Shown here: in pieces, positions 44,636 to 56,390 of the stretch | Numbering within the stretch: position 1 is the stretch's first letter | Layout: every line of letters starts with the position of its first letter | Assembly: GCA_021234595.1 (NCBI GenBank) | Contig: CM037851.1 | Location: forward strand, 108,875,507 to 108,939,506 | From: Delia radicum | Taxonomy: Eukaryota > Arthropoda > Insecta > Diptera > Anthomyiidae | Length of the DNA stretch: 64,000 bases | Reading direction: 5' to 3' | The notes under the pieces: model-generated | What the model was told of the DNA's origin: nothing | Seen by the model: only the letters and a program-made list of their open reading frames with translations | Database searches by the model: none | Position numbers and translations under genes: made by a program

Positions 44636-46049
44636 AAGAAATTTACTACCCTACCTTTCTCCAGTTGGTTACACACAAAAAAATAAAAAACTTTTATTGA
44701 ATTATTTTTCAATTAATTAATAACTCATTTGATTAAGAAGTAATCAATATTGAATACCTTCTCAAAAAGCAAAAACAATTGGATAAAGTGTTGTTCACAT
44801 ACCAAATGTTTTTGTATAGCTTAAATTTTATGACATTGAATTTAATCCGGCATGTAATTATCATTTAGTTAGCAGATATATTTATACTTATATGAACAAA
44901 TTTACACAGAAATAGTTTTTTTTTCTTTTTATTGAAACGTAGTGAGTATGGCTACAATTTGTTTGGGTTTTTTTCCCAAAAATTTGCTCTTTTGTTAAAA
45001 CCAGTCTATTTTTTAATAATTTTTAGCATTTTTTTTTTTTTGTTTTATAAAAATATTTACATTTTTATAAACAAAATGTTGCTTTAAAAATTACATTATC
45101 AATTTTATGGTAATATTTTAGAATAAATTAATATTTAGATTAAAACCACTGAAATAAAATTATTTATTTTAATAAAGTAACTAACCGAATGAGAATTAAT
45201 AAAATCTACTTAAATGAATTTAAAATATTTATTCCTAATATATAAACATTTATAAAAAACAACTATATACATACATACATACATACATAAATATTATAAA
45301 AAAACAATATACAACAATATGTTTTGAGCGATAGTATAAAAAATGTCAAGCAAGTTCCGAATTTCAGCAAATATTTAATGGATTCAATTAATTTTTAATT
45401 GACAGCTTTTAAAATTTTCAACAAATCGATTTAATTGAAAAAAGGAGGGAAATAATTTTATTTTTGTGTTATTAAATTTCTTTTAACGAATTCAAGTCGA
45501 GAAGTTTTGTGGCGGGGTAATAACATTGGCACATACATCAGCGTTCGGCGAGTCATTATCTGGGAATTCTTTATTTGGTATTCTTCTTTGTTTACCGTTT
45601 TATATATTTATTAGGGCTCGGGAGTTAAAGCATTTACATTTGTGTTTTATGTACATTAAATATGTTTTTAATACATATAGTGAAATTTGTACTTAAAATA
45701 TTAAATATTAAATATTAAAAATATGCATTTATTATTGTTTTTTTTTTTTTCAACGTTTTCAATACTTTATCTACAGTTTCACTAATACTTATCCTAAAAA
45801 GTATTAGGATTGCAGTTTAATTTTTTATTTTCAATAAACTCAGCATTTAAAGAAATGTGCAGTCGATTTAGTATAAAAAGGCGCAGTCAGTATATCATTC
45901 CATATACCGGGCTTTCACAGTAATTGCATTTTCTGTTATTTTCTATTCGCGATAAAAAAAAATAAAGAAGTAGTGTAAAAATGTGAAAAATATTTCATTT
46001 ATAAAATATATTAATTGCGCAGAACGCAATTTTAATTAGAACATCAAAA
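44636..46049. other. Intronic stretch, mostly unrecognised
   Basis: 44672-44910 resembles the CACAGAAAAAA MITE family (ACACACAAAAAAATAAAAA ... TTACACAGAAA). A CATACATAC microsatellite lies at 45265-45290. A promoter-like site at 45872 is listed separately. Confidence 0.45.
45872..45900 (+). promoter_or_regulatory. Possible orphan core promoter
   Basis: TATAAAAAGGCGCAGTCAGT is a strong TATA box with GC-richer flank, followed by ATCATTCC about 22 bp on as a possible initiator. No coding exon follows before the ATGCA repeats at 46070. It could be a lost gene's start or chance. Confidence 0.3.
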
Positions 46050-46200
46050 AATATTTTTGCATATACATATAAAAAAATATGCAACAAAAATTGGCAAAAT
46101 ATGCATTAAAATATACATTTAAGGCAAAATATGTAAAAATATGCATTTATAGCAAAATATGCATTAACAAATCGATGCCATTTTGTTGCAAATTTGTAAA
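46050..46200. repeat. ATATGCA repeat words, third cluster
   Basis: Same AAAATATGCATTTA units and AACAAATCGATGCCATTTTG end as at 23760 and 26960. Confidence 0.6.
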
Positions 46201-46261
46201 TTCGCAAAGATATTTGGTTAACATTGCTCTCCAGCTAACGATAACAAACATGTATTTACAT

Positions 46262-47543
46262 CAGGGATGTTAAATGGGGTTTTCAATTTTGTATCAACCT
46301 CCAACAAAAATTGTACTTTTTGGACCTTCGCGGTACCATTTTTTTTTAATTTAATAAAACAACAAACAAAGTACATAAAAATTCACTTATACACAAAAAA
46401 AAAACAAAACTTAACAATAACATATGAATACATGAATATATGAGATCAAAATCATGGAATTATTTGTTTAGTTAATAAACTATTTGGAATGTTTACATCA
46501 TAGCAGCATGAATTTGTCGATCTTAACCAATCCTTTGTCTGTATGAGACTTGATAATATTGGCACATGTAGTCTGTTTCTTTCCTTAGTTTTTATTATAT
46601 TTTGAAAAGAAAAAACTCTTCCCGCATTTGCAGGCGAGTGTGGAATGGAACAAATTCCAGCAACGACTCTAGAAATGTCAGGTAACATATTGACATTCAG
46701 TTCATTTTGAAAATTAGCTACTACCGACCAAAAACTACAAATGTTTTAATTTTTTAACGACTTCAGTTGCTCAACATCAGCTAATTAATGATTATTTATT
46801 GAATCAAAATTTGCAATTTCATTCGGGAACATTTTTACTAGAAGATTTACAATACTACTTGTTTTACCTGAAATAACATTTTCAGGAGTAAATTTATGGA
46901 ACCACATTAATACTTCGTTATTAAAGTTGACTTTGGTTGTCAAATAAGATTGTTTGGCATTTTCTTTCATTTCTTAACAATAATTTAATTTAATTTTCAC
47001 TTCTTCAGAATTTTAATAAATTTAAAATAAAAGTGAAGTTGGCTACAACAAGAGTCAATATATGTTAGAGCACTATACAACACAATACCATTCGTCAAAT
47101 TTCCGATATTTAAAAAAAAAAACTACAAACTCCTCAAAATGATGATAAATCCTCAAATCTGGCGGATATGGTCGCATATATTTTAAGCGCTCATTACATA
47201 AAACGAATATATGCAATGAAAAAGGACACAATAGCAATTTGTTTGCTATACTAAAAATTCAAAAAGGGGAAAAATTTAAAACTTCGGGTTCTGATGAGAT
47301 CTTTAGCCATATCGAAATACTAGTATCAACTTAGCTAATATGTTTGATTTGCTTTACTGTTATAAATACACGGAAGTTGAAAATAACATAAAAATAATCT
47401 CGATGTGCATATATAAAAACAAAAAACTAATATAACTGTAAAAATGTTTAAATTGTACCAAATGAGTCGCGGTAGTACCACGGTACTTTAGAAGGTCACA
47501 ATGTACCAAAAAAAGTACAATTGTACCAACTTTAACATCCGTG
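46262..47543 (-). mobile_element. Internally deleted hAT element with 8-bp target duplication
   Basis: CAGGGATGTTAAA (46262) faces TTTAACATCCGTG (ending 47543). The direct repeat ATTTACAT flanks it exactly (46254-46261, 47544-47551). At 1,282 bp it keeps only the 3' part of a transposase gene on the minus strand. Subterminal TTGTACC words occur near both ends. Confidence 0.92.
46452..46970 (-). pseudogene. hAT transposase C-terminus (dimerisation domain)
   Basis: Read from 46970, WFHKFTPENVISGKTSSIVN and LLVKMFPNEI form the stretch before the domain. After two in-frame TAA codons come MLPDISRVVAGICSIPHSPA, NAGRVFSFQNIIKTKERNRL and LIQTKDWLR, the conserved hAT C-terminal dimerisation block (SxA...R.FS...I.T..RN.L). 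Everything stays in one frame, so decay is by point mutation. The zinc finger and catalytic acids are deleted. Confidence 0.85.
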
Positions 47544-47660
47544 ATTTACATGAATTTCCGAGACCTAGTAATTATGCACTCGCAATATTTTAACAGTAAC
47601 TGATTGTAGTTGATTTAAAAAGTAATCAGTAAACATTGTTTTTTAAAGAATATACATACA

Positions 47661-47806
47661 AAAGTTTGTTATAATTATTATTTAAAAAAATAAAAATTAT
47701 GTTTTTCGACCTATAATTCCGTTATGAAAATGAATTTATTCAAGTTCAAGGCCATACTCTATATTTCTTTATTAGGATATTTTCCTAACAAATAATCTAT
47801 AGAGTT
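47661..47806 (+). repeat. Direct repeat of 150 bp, left copy
   Basis: AAAGTTTGTTATAATTATTA...AACAAATAATCTATAGA is repeated at 49019-49166 with only a few differences. The two copies flank a MITE (48072-48914), as if a larger unit was duplicated. Confidence 0.75.
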
Positions 47807-48071
47807 TTTTGTTTTCAATTTATTAATTGACTACCTTCAAAATTTGTTGATGGTTCCATTTCGGGGAATTTCTAGGTCCCCATCATCAGAACAAGTTTAG
47901 AAAGCAGTGGCTACCTCATTCACAAACTCAAACACTTATATATCCCATTTGTTAAAACAAATGAGAATTAAGTTGAGAATGAAAATAAAATTTCCACTAA
48001 CAATCAAAAAATTGAAAACATTTGATTTTGTATACAGTGTATACTATACACTCTGTCTTTGACAGAGATAA

Positions 48072-48914
48072 TAGGTCCATTCGTTTACACCAAAATTTGC
48101 ACAAATTTGTACAAATTTGTACTGGATTTTACTGAAATGCGTTCGCGTACACATAAATTTGCAAAAGAGAGCATCTACTAAGAGAGTAAAGTGACAGTTG
48201 TCAGCAAAAAACCTGCAAATTTTTACTGGACAAATTTTTGCCAGTAAAATCCAGTAGAAAACAAACACATATGATTAAATTAAGTAAACAAACAAAAATA
48301 AGCATACATTTAGTAATAAAAACATTTAAAAGAACAAAAGCTGAATTAAAAGTGCGGCAAAAACTAAAAATAATTATTTTCAACCTTAAAAAAAAAATAA
48401 AGTAGTCAGTTACAATTATTATAGTAACAATTTATCAGTTTTCTAATATCTGAGTTAATTGTTTTATTTACATTAATATATTAGAGATGTAAAGCTAATG
48501 AATATATGAATAATTCTTACTGCATATTCAGGGTACCGAATATCAAAAATCAAGTATTCATGTATTTTCGTATGTTATTTAACTAGAAACAAAATTAAAA
48601 TTAATGTACAAACTAAACAAGTCTAAAAGCTTCCACAAAAGTTTATTTAATAAATACAATTGCTACGAATTTATAATTATTAAAATGCAATGAATCAAGT
48701 ACTAAAAACACTATATAAAGGGTAGTCTAAATAACACATATTTTACAACACTAAGCTTTTTAGCGCTCATATGTTTGAATTAACCTGCAAGTTTTTGCAA
48801 TTTTTCCGTTCGCTTACTTTTTTGTGCAAGAGCCAGTTTTTAGAGTAAAATTTTCATTTGCCCAAAATTTACTCATCTACTGGATTTTACTGGAAAAGTA
48901 AACGAATGGACCTA
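48072..48914. mobile_element. MITE with TAGGTCCATTCGTTTAC termini
   Basis: TAGGTCCATTCGTTTAC at the left faces GTAAACGAATGGACCTA at the right, a perfect 17-bp pair, with subterminal TACTGGATTTTACTG on both sides. A diverged relative with the same layout is at 57013-57535. Confidence 0.85.
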
Positions 48915-49018
48915 ATATATACATTTTTCGTTTATATTCCACCTTTGTTACTTTTATTTTAAAATAAAATACAATGATTGCGAGGGGATATAAACTAAGA
49001 CTTCAATTTGTCTTTTTC

Positions 49019-49166
49019 AAAAGTTTGTTATAATTATTATTTAAAAAAAAATAAAAATTATGTTTTTTCGACCTATAATTCCGTTATGAAAATGAATTTA
49101 TTCAAGTTCAATGCCATACTCTATATTTCTTTATTAGGATATTGTCCTAACAAATAATCTATAGAA
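49019..49166 (+). repeat. Direct repeat of 150 bp, right copy
   Basis: Partner of 47661-47806; the two differ at single positions such as AAGGCC versus AATGCC and TTTTCC versus TTGTCC. Confidence 0.75.
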
Positions 49167-49391
49167 AATTAAAGAAAAATTAATAAATCAAAAGAAGAAA
49201 ATCAAAAAAGTACACCAGCGTTTTCAGTTGTTCCATTGTGGATTTCATTCAGCTGAAGTTTAAAGTTCTTAAAATACTACAAATATCCGTGTTATTTTAT
49301 TCTTACCTTTTGTTATCCATTCTTTTTTTTTTTTAAATATTTATAATTTTTTATTACATCATTCATTCCAGCAAAGAACATTGAAAAATAA

Positions 49392-49432
<41 letters not shown>

Positions 49433-49433
<1 letters not shown>

Positions 49434-49620
49434 TGCGCCCCGGTAGGCTAGTTGGTAGCGTGCTGGCTTATCAGTGCGGGGGTCGTGGGTTCGATTCCCA
49501 CCAGAGGCACTGGTCTGTTTTCGCTACAACGCGCCGAAGGCCATAGTAGCTAGTGCTCGGTTAGGGAAATAGTATATAATTTGTAATTATATGATTATTA
49601 ATTAATAAAATAAAATAAAA
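49433..49620 (+). mobile_element. tRNA-derived SINE, copy 2
   Basis: GCGCCCCGGTAGGCTAG, A box GGCTAGTTGGTAGCG, B box GGTTCGATTCC, a body to GTGCTCGGTTAGGG, and a tail of TAAAATAAAA. AAGGATTTTTTTT lies on both sides (49390 onward and 49622 onward) as target duplication. The left one has expanded into a T run of about 40. Confidence 0.92.
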
Positions 49621-49637
49621 AAAGGATTTTTTTTAAG

Positions 49638-50969
49638 TCTCCGATTTTTTTACATTTTGTACATGAATACTTTATATTCCCACTTGCACATAGCCTATTT
49701 CAGATCTCGAAATTTGTAAAAACTCGCGATTTTATGGACGTTTTTAATTTGCATATATTTGATAAAAATGCTAAAAGTGCTTCACTTTGAAGTGCCATAA
49801 CTTTTTAATTGTATATCGCATGTTATTAATTTAAACGATATTTGGAATATGCACTTGTCTACTTTATAACTGGAGGTTTTTAAACAAAATTATTTTTAAA
49901 AAAGTGCATACGAAATGCAAATGCAGTTTTCTAATGTGTTTTTCAAAACTTTCTCCCCCTACGATTTTCAAAAAAAAATAGAGTTTATTAAAATATGGAA
50001 TCTTACCTAAATATACAAATACTGATTTTTATGGGACAAACAAGTCTTCTATTTGTAATGATTTTTTTAAATAAAGTTTATTCTTTTATTCTAAAATATG
50101 GAAATATTTTTATACATTTTTGTATCGTTTTTTACAATATTTTTTTACCTAGTTAAATTTTCGATATGATGTCAAAAAATTTATTTTGGATTCAAAATAA
50201 AAATATAACGTACTTAGATTATTTTCCGTACAAAAACCCAGTCAAAACTTATGTTCCCAATTACTATTTAAAAGATTCGTTACTCATATTTTTTTAATTG
50301 CCACTAAGTATACTAGTAAGATTAAAGAATAAATTACAAGTTTTATTTGAATCGTTTTTCTGATTTTTGTTCTTTCAATATTTTTTTAAATAAATGAATA
50401 TTTTTATAAATATAGGTCTTCAAACAAGTTACTAAATGAGTTCGTATTTTAAATTTATCACAAAAAATATGAAATACAAGAATGTATAAAAATATTTCCA
50501 TTTTAAAAAATAAAAAAAATATTTTTTTTTTTAAATAATCATTACAAATAGAAGACATGTTTGTCCCATAAAAATCAGTATTTGTATATTTAGGTAAGAT
50601 TCCATATTTTAGTGAACTGTATTTTTTTTTTTTTTTTGAAAATCGTAGGGGGAGAAAGTTTTGAAAAATACATTAGAAAACTGCATTTGCATTTCGTATG
50701 CACTTTTTTAACAATAATTTTGTTTAAAAACCTCCAGTTATAAAGTAGACAAGTGCATATTCCAAATATCGTTTAAATTAATAACATGCAATATACAATT
50801 AAAAAGTTATGGCACTTCAAAGTGAAGCACTTTTAGCATTTTTATCAAATATATGAAAATTAAAAACGTGCATAAAATGCGAGTTTTTACAAATATCGAG
50901 ATCTGAAAAAGGAAATGTACAAATGGGACCATAGAGTATTCATGTACAAAAGTAAACAAAATCAGAGGA
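49638..50969. repeat. Long hairpin 3 (arms about 490 bp, spacer about 350 bp)
   Basis: Left arm 49638-50125 and right arm 50478-50969 are reverse complements for nearly their whole length, including GTGCATACGAAATGCAAATG, TCTCCCCCTACGATTTTC and TGATTTTTATGGGACAAAC with their complements. It is the largest foldback structure in the window. No ORF. Confidence 0.92.
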
Positions 50970-51673
50970 CCCATGTTCAAATTTTTTGCATTTTCTCATT
51001 TAATGAATGATATATTTTTTTTTAATATTTTTTAAGTAGTTTTGAACAATATTTTGTTACTCGAAATCAAAAAGGCACGTGACTGGTTTTGACATCTACG
51101 TTCGCGGTGTTGACAACTTGTTCGAAATAGAGAAACCAAATTTTGTATGAAAACTTTTACATTTTCATTCGACTTGTACTTCAAGTTATCGTTCGCATAG
51201 AAAATTAGTTAGAGAAACCCAAATCAGTTTTCTAAGCGAAAGAAAGCATTAATTTCGCGTCACCGAAATGAAACATGTAAGGACCTGTCAGTAGATAAAG
51301 TCTGCTATTAGTTAGCGGGCAAAAACTTTTTTGTGTAATAAATAAATATTCCACGGTTTTTTGTTCAACAAAAAACAAATGATCTTTAACTTGAATAAAC
51401 TTGCTCACATCATAATTCAATGATTAATTTTACACAAAAATTTCAAAAATTCATTATCATATTAAATGCGACGCTTAAATGGGTTAGTTTAAATTGTCCC
51501 GACTGTATTAAATCTTAAATTTTGTCTGCCAGATTTAACAAAAATCATTTAATTTTATTATAATTGTACGCTTTAAACTTTTCTACAAATGTTCCAAAAT
51601 ATTTAAAATTGCCAACACTATTATACTTCTGCAACGAGCAGTGACTAATTTTTTTTTTTATAAATAATTTCAG
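50970..51673. other. End of intron 1, nothing else recognised
   Basis: No repeat partner found for 51000-51640. It ends in branch-like CTAAT, a T-rich tract and the AG acceptor at 51672-51673, and may be original intron sequence. Confidence 0.5.
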
Positions 51674-52063
51674 GTCTCACTGAAGATTTTGGAGGATATA
51701 ATTATTCCCCACCACCTAACAATCAATATTTGCCACCCTCTACACCTGCACCTATTTATGGACCACCAGCTCCGGTATATGGACCCCCAGCTCCTGTATA
51801 TGGACCTCCTAATTATTACAAACCAATACCGTACAAATATCATCCTCACGATCATTCGTCACTTCTCGAAAAATTAAAAACCAAAATTAATCTTTATACG
51901 ATTGGCAAGATTCTTTTAAAATTGGTAATCTTTAAAAAAATTGTCAAGTTTATTGGGTTAATTTGCCTTTTGTTGTTTTTGCCTAAACTTAAGGACATGT
52001 TTAAAGAAGACATGTCAAACGACGAGGATGGTCTGGAAAGCAAGCAAGTGGAAACTGAAAAAG
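51674..52063 (+). CDS. Split host gene, exon 2: APVYGPP repeats and membrane-type helix
   Basis: Codes for residues 46-175 of a predicted 201-residue protein. After an acceptor in phase 1 comes GLTEDFGGYNYSPPPNN, then three seven-residue units APIYGPP/APVYGPP (71-91) of a kind seen in secreted, cuticle- or lumen-associated insect proteins. A His/Tyr-rich spacer follows (YKYHPHDHSS), then a basic and strongly hydrophobic stretch at 117-150 (IGKILLKLVIFKK, FIGLICLLLFLPKL), long enough to cross or lie on a membrane, and an acidic tail. The exon ends GAAAAAG|GTAAAA, a phase 1 donor. With the exon 1 signal peptide the product should enter the secretory route. Family not recognised. Confidence 0.8.
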
Positions 52064-52133
52064 GTAAAATTCTTTACAGTTTGTACATTACTATATTGAT
52101 TTTGTTCTTTCTGAAATACTCATTTATACCGTA

Positions 52134-52416
52134 CACACAAAAAAATAAAAACTCATGGCAATCACGAAAACAGCCGATTCAATTATTTTTTTTTTTTTGC
52201 TGAAATTCCGCCAACAGTGAAAAGTCCTCATTTAATCAAAAATTTAAAGCATTGTTATTGAATTATTTTCAATAAAACATTAATACACATTTGATTACGA
52301 TTTTTATTATATTTGTATACAAATTTGATTAAAAATCAATTGATTGGATTAAAAATTGCTCAATATTGTATACTTTTGTATTTCCTAGCGATAATATAAA
52401 AATATTCTTTTCTGTG
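52134..52416. mobile_element. CACAGAAAAAA-family MITE, short, in intron 2
   Basis: CACACAAAAAAATAAAAA at the left, TTCTTTTCTGTG-TA at the right, with TTGATTAAAAATCAATTGATT inside. The termini are looser than in the 524-bp copy. Confidence 0.55.
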
Positions 52417-53519
52417 TATGACACTAGCTTTATTTTTTATTGACAAAAAATGTATGAGTTTTCTTATCGGAAAAAGGATTCCATAAATCGACTGTCGATT
52501 TTTTGGAACTCGACTTTCGTCTCATGAAAAAGTCGAAAATTCGACTTTTGGTTTCGACTTCCTTATTTGTCAGTTTTGTTTTGCGCAATAGGAAAACATA
52601 AAGCCAGTCAAAAAGTGAAATTAAACATGCACCTCTAAGCTACTGGTCCGATTTGGACAAAATATATGCCCAATAGGGTTATAACTTTTGATTTTGTTTT
52701 GCAGTATAACATTTTACCTATCAATTGCATTCTTTTCGCGGTTTTCAAAAAAGTTCCCGCATACACCTTTTTAAAGTTTGGAACAATTTTTTTTGCTAAA
52801 CTGAACTTAAATGGAATATTTCTCCAAAATTGTAAATATACTAGACTCTAAAAGGGCACAAAAGAGTTTTATGAGTTTCGCGTATTTTGAGTCACGGTCT
52901 ACACAGAGATGAGTGCAGAGTTTTATCAATCACAGCCTATACAATGTATTGTTTTAATCAGAAGAGACAGAGTTAACTAATACATATGAACAATTTATTT
53001 TTCAATCCTCTTTTTAATCCCATTGTTATCTCTTTTTCACCAGTAAATATCACATTTTTATTCACATTCATTACCACGTGTATGTTAAGAGATAGAGTTG
53101 ACTCTGGGCAAATTTTTCGTTTGATCGATTAAAATAAAAACCCGAATAAATTACAACTCTAGAGTTAACCCTTAAATGCTAAATAAACAAGAACTGCTTA
53201 TTTTGAATGACTAATTGACTAGGGCCAAAAAGTATATCATTTGAAAGCTTACATTTGCATTTAAATACTTATGTATTTTATTTAAACTTTCTGCAATTAT
53301 TTTTATATTTTTCGATATCAGTAAAACTAGTTTTTTAGTTTTTAATTAATTTCCTACATTTTAATTTTTTGACTTTCATGATTAAAAAAAACGCAATTCT
53401 TAATATTTATTAAAAATCTCAAAATAAAGCGGAAGACATTTTTTCAATGGTCGACCGATTTTGGATTTTTCAATGGTTGTATCTTTAAATATACTGTGAG
53501 CATTTAAGGGTTTAGCTAT

Positions 53520-54396
53520 TCTCGGTAAAAATCGACATATATGCATCCATTTATGAACTCATTCATGCTCATATATAGTAATACATGTCCATATACCAGC
53601 ATATAGGATTCATATATGTCCAAAGGAGTTCATATGCGATCATATATGTAAATATTACCTCAATTTTCATACACATATGAACATGTATGGAAATGTATGG
53701 ACATGTATGGTTATATATGTAAATATTACCTCAATTTTCGTTAATGCACACTAGGGTGGTCCTTATTTTTCAACTTGAAATCCCTGAGAATCAAAATGCC
53801 CTAAAAAAAAATTTGCCAACGGATATCCGTAATACTTGGCTTATTTAATACTTGAGATGTGTTTAATAAAATACTTGTCAGCAAACACTAGGTTTTTGAT
53901 TTTGTTGAATAAAATTTTCAAAAATGCAAAAAGTCATTTGAGGTACCCCCAAAATATTTATTAATTTTTTTGACACGAAGTTAGGGTAAGTTAGCGATTT
54001 TCTGTGAAAGTAATATTTTTGTCTGAGTAGTTATGATTAAACCCAACTCAAAAATTATTTTATATTTTTTTAATTTTGAAGAAAAAAAATTTGTAATTTT
54101 TTTTTTTAATTATGCCCATTTTTCCAAGGGGCCCGATTTTCAAGGGCGATGCGGGACTTCTTCCCGTTAATCTAGAACTCTAATTTTTTGCGTGGCGTAT
54201 TTTGACACCCAAACAAATATTTTAAGGAGGGGGTACAGTCAAAATCTCGTTTTTATTTTTCGCCCATACAACGAAAGACCACCCTAATGCACACACATGA
54301 ACATATATGATTCCTCATATGAACATGTATGAATAATTTCATGTATGAGCACACGTGGGTCATGTATGGATCCATATATGTCGATTTTTAGCAGGT
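53520..54396. mobile_element. MITE of CATATATG/CATGTATG words, carrying a hAT MITE
   Basis: GGTAAAAATCGACATATATG (53524-53543) faces CATATATGTCGATTTTTAGC (54373-54392). Between them are many self-complementary words (TCATATATG, ACATGTATGG). It is split by the element 53752-54286. Confidence 0.72.
53752..54286. mobile_element. hAT MITE, TAGGGTGGTC termini, 8-bp target duplication
   Basis: TAGGGTGGTC and its complement GACCACCCTA bound 535 bp. They are flanked exactly by ATGCACAC (53744-53751, 54287-54294). No ORF. Confidence 0.88.
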
Positions 54397-54841
54397 TAGT
54401 ATTTTACATAAGTAATTGAATATTGATTAACATATTGCTCATTTACTGCAAGACTGGCATAACTCAAAAAACACGATATTTCAGAAAACAAGTTTAAAGT
54501 TTTCAATCCATATCTGCCTCGCTCGAACCTTTCACTATTTATTAGGTTATGTTTTTTATAAATATGGGGTTTTAATGTATTGTTCTCTTAGTGAGTGCTG
54601 TGTGCGAATTCGCTAATTATCGAGAGACGCGTCTCTAAGAAGTATATGCTCTTTGCACCCACTTTAATGAAAAAATAAAATATATTAACCTCTATCTTGA
54701 AAAGTATACACTATATTAATGTGAAATTTCTACACAATATAAAGCATGATATTACTAATAAGCCTGCATTTTTTTGACGTATGACAGTCTTGAAGTAAAT
54801 GAGCAATATATAAATATTTGAATGTATCTTTCTCATTACAG

Positions 54842-54921
54842 ACATTTTGGAGAAACGCATTGAAGATGTGTATGACTTTACAGTAAAAGCATTTGAAAAA
54901 TTTCAAGAGAACATGGAATGA
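54842..54921 (+). CDS. Split host gene, exon 3: C-terminus and stop
   Basis: The acceptor TTTCTCATTACAG joins in phase 1 to complete Asp176. ILEKRIEDVYDFTVKAF and EKFQENME follow, an amphipathic, charged helix of 26 residues, before TGA at 54919-54921. The final length is 201 residues. A polyadenylation signal AATAAA follows 72 bases after the stop (54994-54999), fitting a compact 3' leader. Confidence 0.75.
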
Positions 54922-54993
54922 AGTGGGCGATGAGGATGGTGAAGAATACTTCCTAAATATTTATTTTTGTTTTATTTATTAAAATTAGTATTA

Positions 54994-54999
54994 AATAAA
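54994..54999 (+). terminator. Polyadenylation signal of the host gene
   Basis: AATAAA, followed after about 20 bases by a GT/T-rich stretch (TTTGTCTGTACACTAG) that can serve as the downstream element. Confidence 0.6.
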
Positions 55000-55084
55000 A
55001 AACAAATTTGTCTGTACACTAGAGGTGTTCTTGGTTGTATGGAGATTTTTTAAATGCGATTTTTTGTTTCGTTTCTATATAAAA

Positions 55085-55300
55085 ACAAGTGGAAGCATTA
55101 AAGTCCGATGTGCCGAATTTGGTAAAAAAAAAAGATTAAATTCGGCTGTGACGAATTTTTGGATACCCTCCATCTCGGTGTTTTCATTAACCAGGGAAAG
55201 TGCAAACAATATAAATATCTATATTCTTTGTAAAAATAACAAAAATAATGTTGTTTTTATAAGTAAAACAAAATATGACTGATTGATTAATGTATTTGGG
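55085..55300 (+). repeat. INE-1-like hairpin repeat
   Basis: Reverse complement of about 16990-17210: GTCCGATGTGCCGAATTTGG, ATTCGGCTGTGACGAATTTT and GGATACCCTCCATCTC in the same order. The ATTCGGC pair forms a stem. Confidence 0.6.
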
Positions 55301-56390
55301 ATGTTACAAAAGAAAAATGTTTAATTAAAGTTTACTAAAATGAATCTGAAATTCTGCATGCTTATAACAGTGGGTATTCAAAGGTTATTCTGATTACCTA
55401 AAGAAGAAAAAAATATATATTTTTATAGTTCCTTATGATGTTAAAAAAACTGTTGTAAAATTCGCCTGTTGTTTGTCTCTTTGCCTATATAATAATGAAA
55501 AAAAAAAATGGTTTCTAAAATATATTTTTGGATCGTTAGAAGAGATGCAATGAATACAAACGCATAAAAACAGTTTCGAATAATCAGAATTTTAGATAAA
55601 TTTAAGGGAACAAAAATACGCTTGCGGAGACATACATAATGAAATAATTATGAAATGCCAGTTTACATTACAACACATGTGTTTATACTATACATTACAT
55701 AAGTAAAACGGAAAGTGTGATGAAACTAAGTTTGTCAAAAATTATAAAAGAAAATCTTTCGAGTGTTTAGGGTGTTTTCGAGACACAAAAATTTAAAGAA
55801 ACTGGTATTTCAAATTATTGTTTTTCAGCTCAGTTGCTTGTGCAATTCTCGTTTACGACTCCTAGAATAAGAACCCTAAGAAATTTTCCCAAAATTCGAT
55901 TGGTTTTTACACATCAATACTTTAATTTACATTATTTTTGTATGTATTAAATAAAAATTAGGGCTTTTAAGGAAAACAAATGCATATAATCAAAAGATTT
56001 TAAGATGAAGTATGCACCTTATATGTCTTAAATAAAAAAGTTCTGAAAGTGAATGTCCTTTAAATTTAATGGGGTTTTTAATAAATGTAATTAGAGTGTA
56101 AGAGTTTCCTTGCAAATTTATTAAAGCTTGAAAATGAAAATAAGTAAAAATAGTGTACGAAAAAAAGTTGTGAATTTACATTGTTGGATTCGGGGATTTT
56201 GTTCCTGAATATTTTTTTGATCTGATAACGATTAATGTGTCTGGCAACTCCGGTTAATGCAGTCAAATAAATAAAGAATTTTAACTAAACTATTTTGTTC
56301 TACCTTTTTTCTAATTGAAAACAAAAGAATACTTTATAAATTAGCTTAAAAATTTTTCGAGGGCTTCTCACATTTGCACTCATAACCAGT
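55301..56390 (+). repeat. Dispersed 1.1-kb repeat, copy 2
   Basis: Homology to 34575-35690 begins at about 55262 and runs to about 56390 with small indels. It extends through GTGTCTGGCAACTCCGGTTAA and TTCTCACATTTGCACTCATAAC. Confidence 0.7.

Larger units (their letters stand above)
26262..51673 (+). other. Intron 1 of the host gene (25.4 kb, TE-filled)
   Basis: Bounded by GTGCGT at 26262 and a pyrimidine-rich acceptor (CTAATTTTTTTTTTATAAATAATTTCAG) ending at 51673. It holds nearly every repeat class in the window, described separately. No further exon was seen, but a short internal exon could be missed. Confidence 0.65.
52064..54841 (+). other. Intron 2 of the host gene (2.8 kb)
   Basis: Runs from GTAAAA (52064) to TTTCTCATTACAG (54841). 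It holds a MITE (52134-52416) and a MITE nested in another (53520-54396). A patch of AAAAGTCGA words (52490-52560) is related to 23815-23905 and 25490-25550. The rest is unrecognised. Confidence 0.7.

Noticed and set aside
49433..49510. tRNA gene with A and B boxes (also 56664 and 16647 minus)
   Set aside because: The cloverleaf is incomplete, a conserved non-tRNA body and AT tail follow, and target duplications flank each copy: these are SINE heads.
51670..51855. Minus-strand 61-codon ORF with SIYRSWGS repeats
   Set aside because: It is the antisense shadow of the APVYGPP repeat in exon 2.
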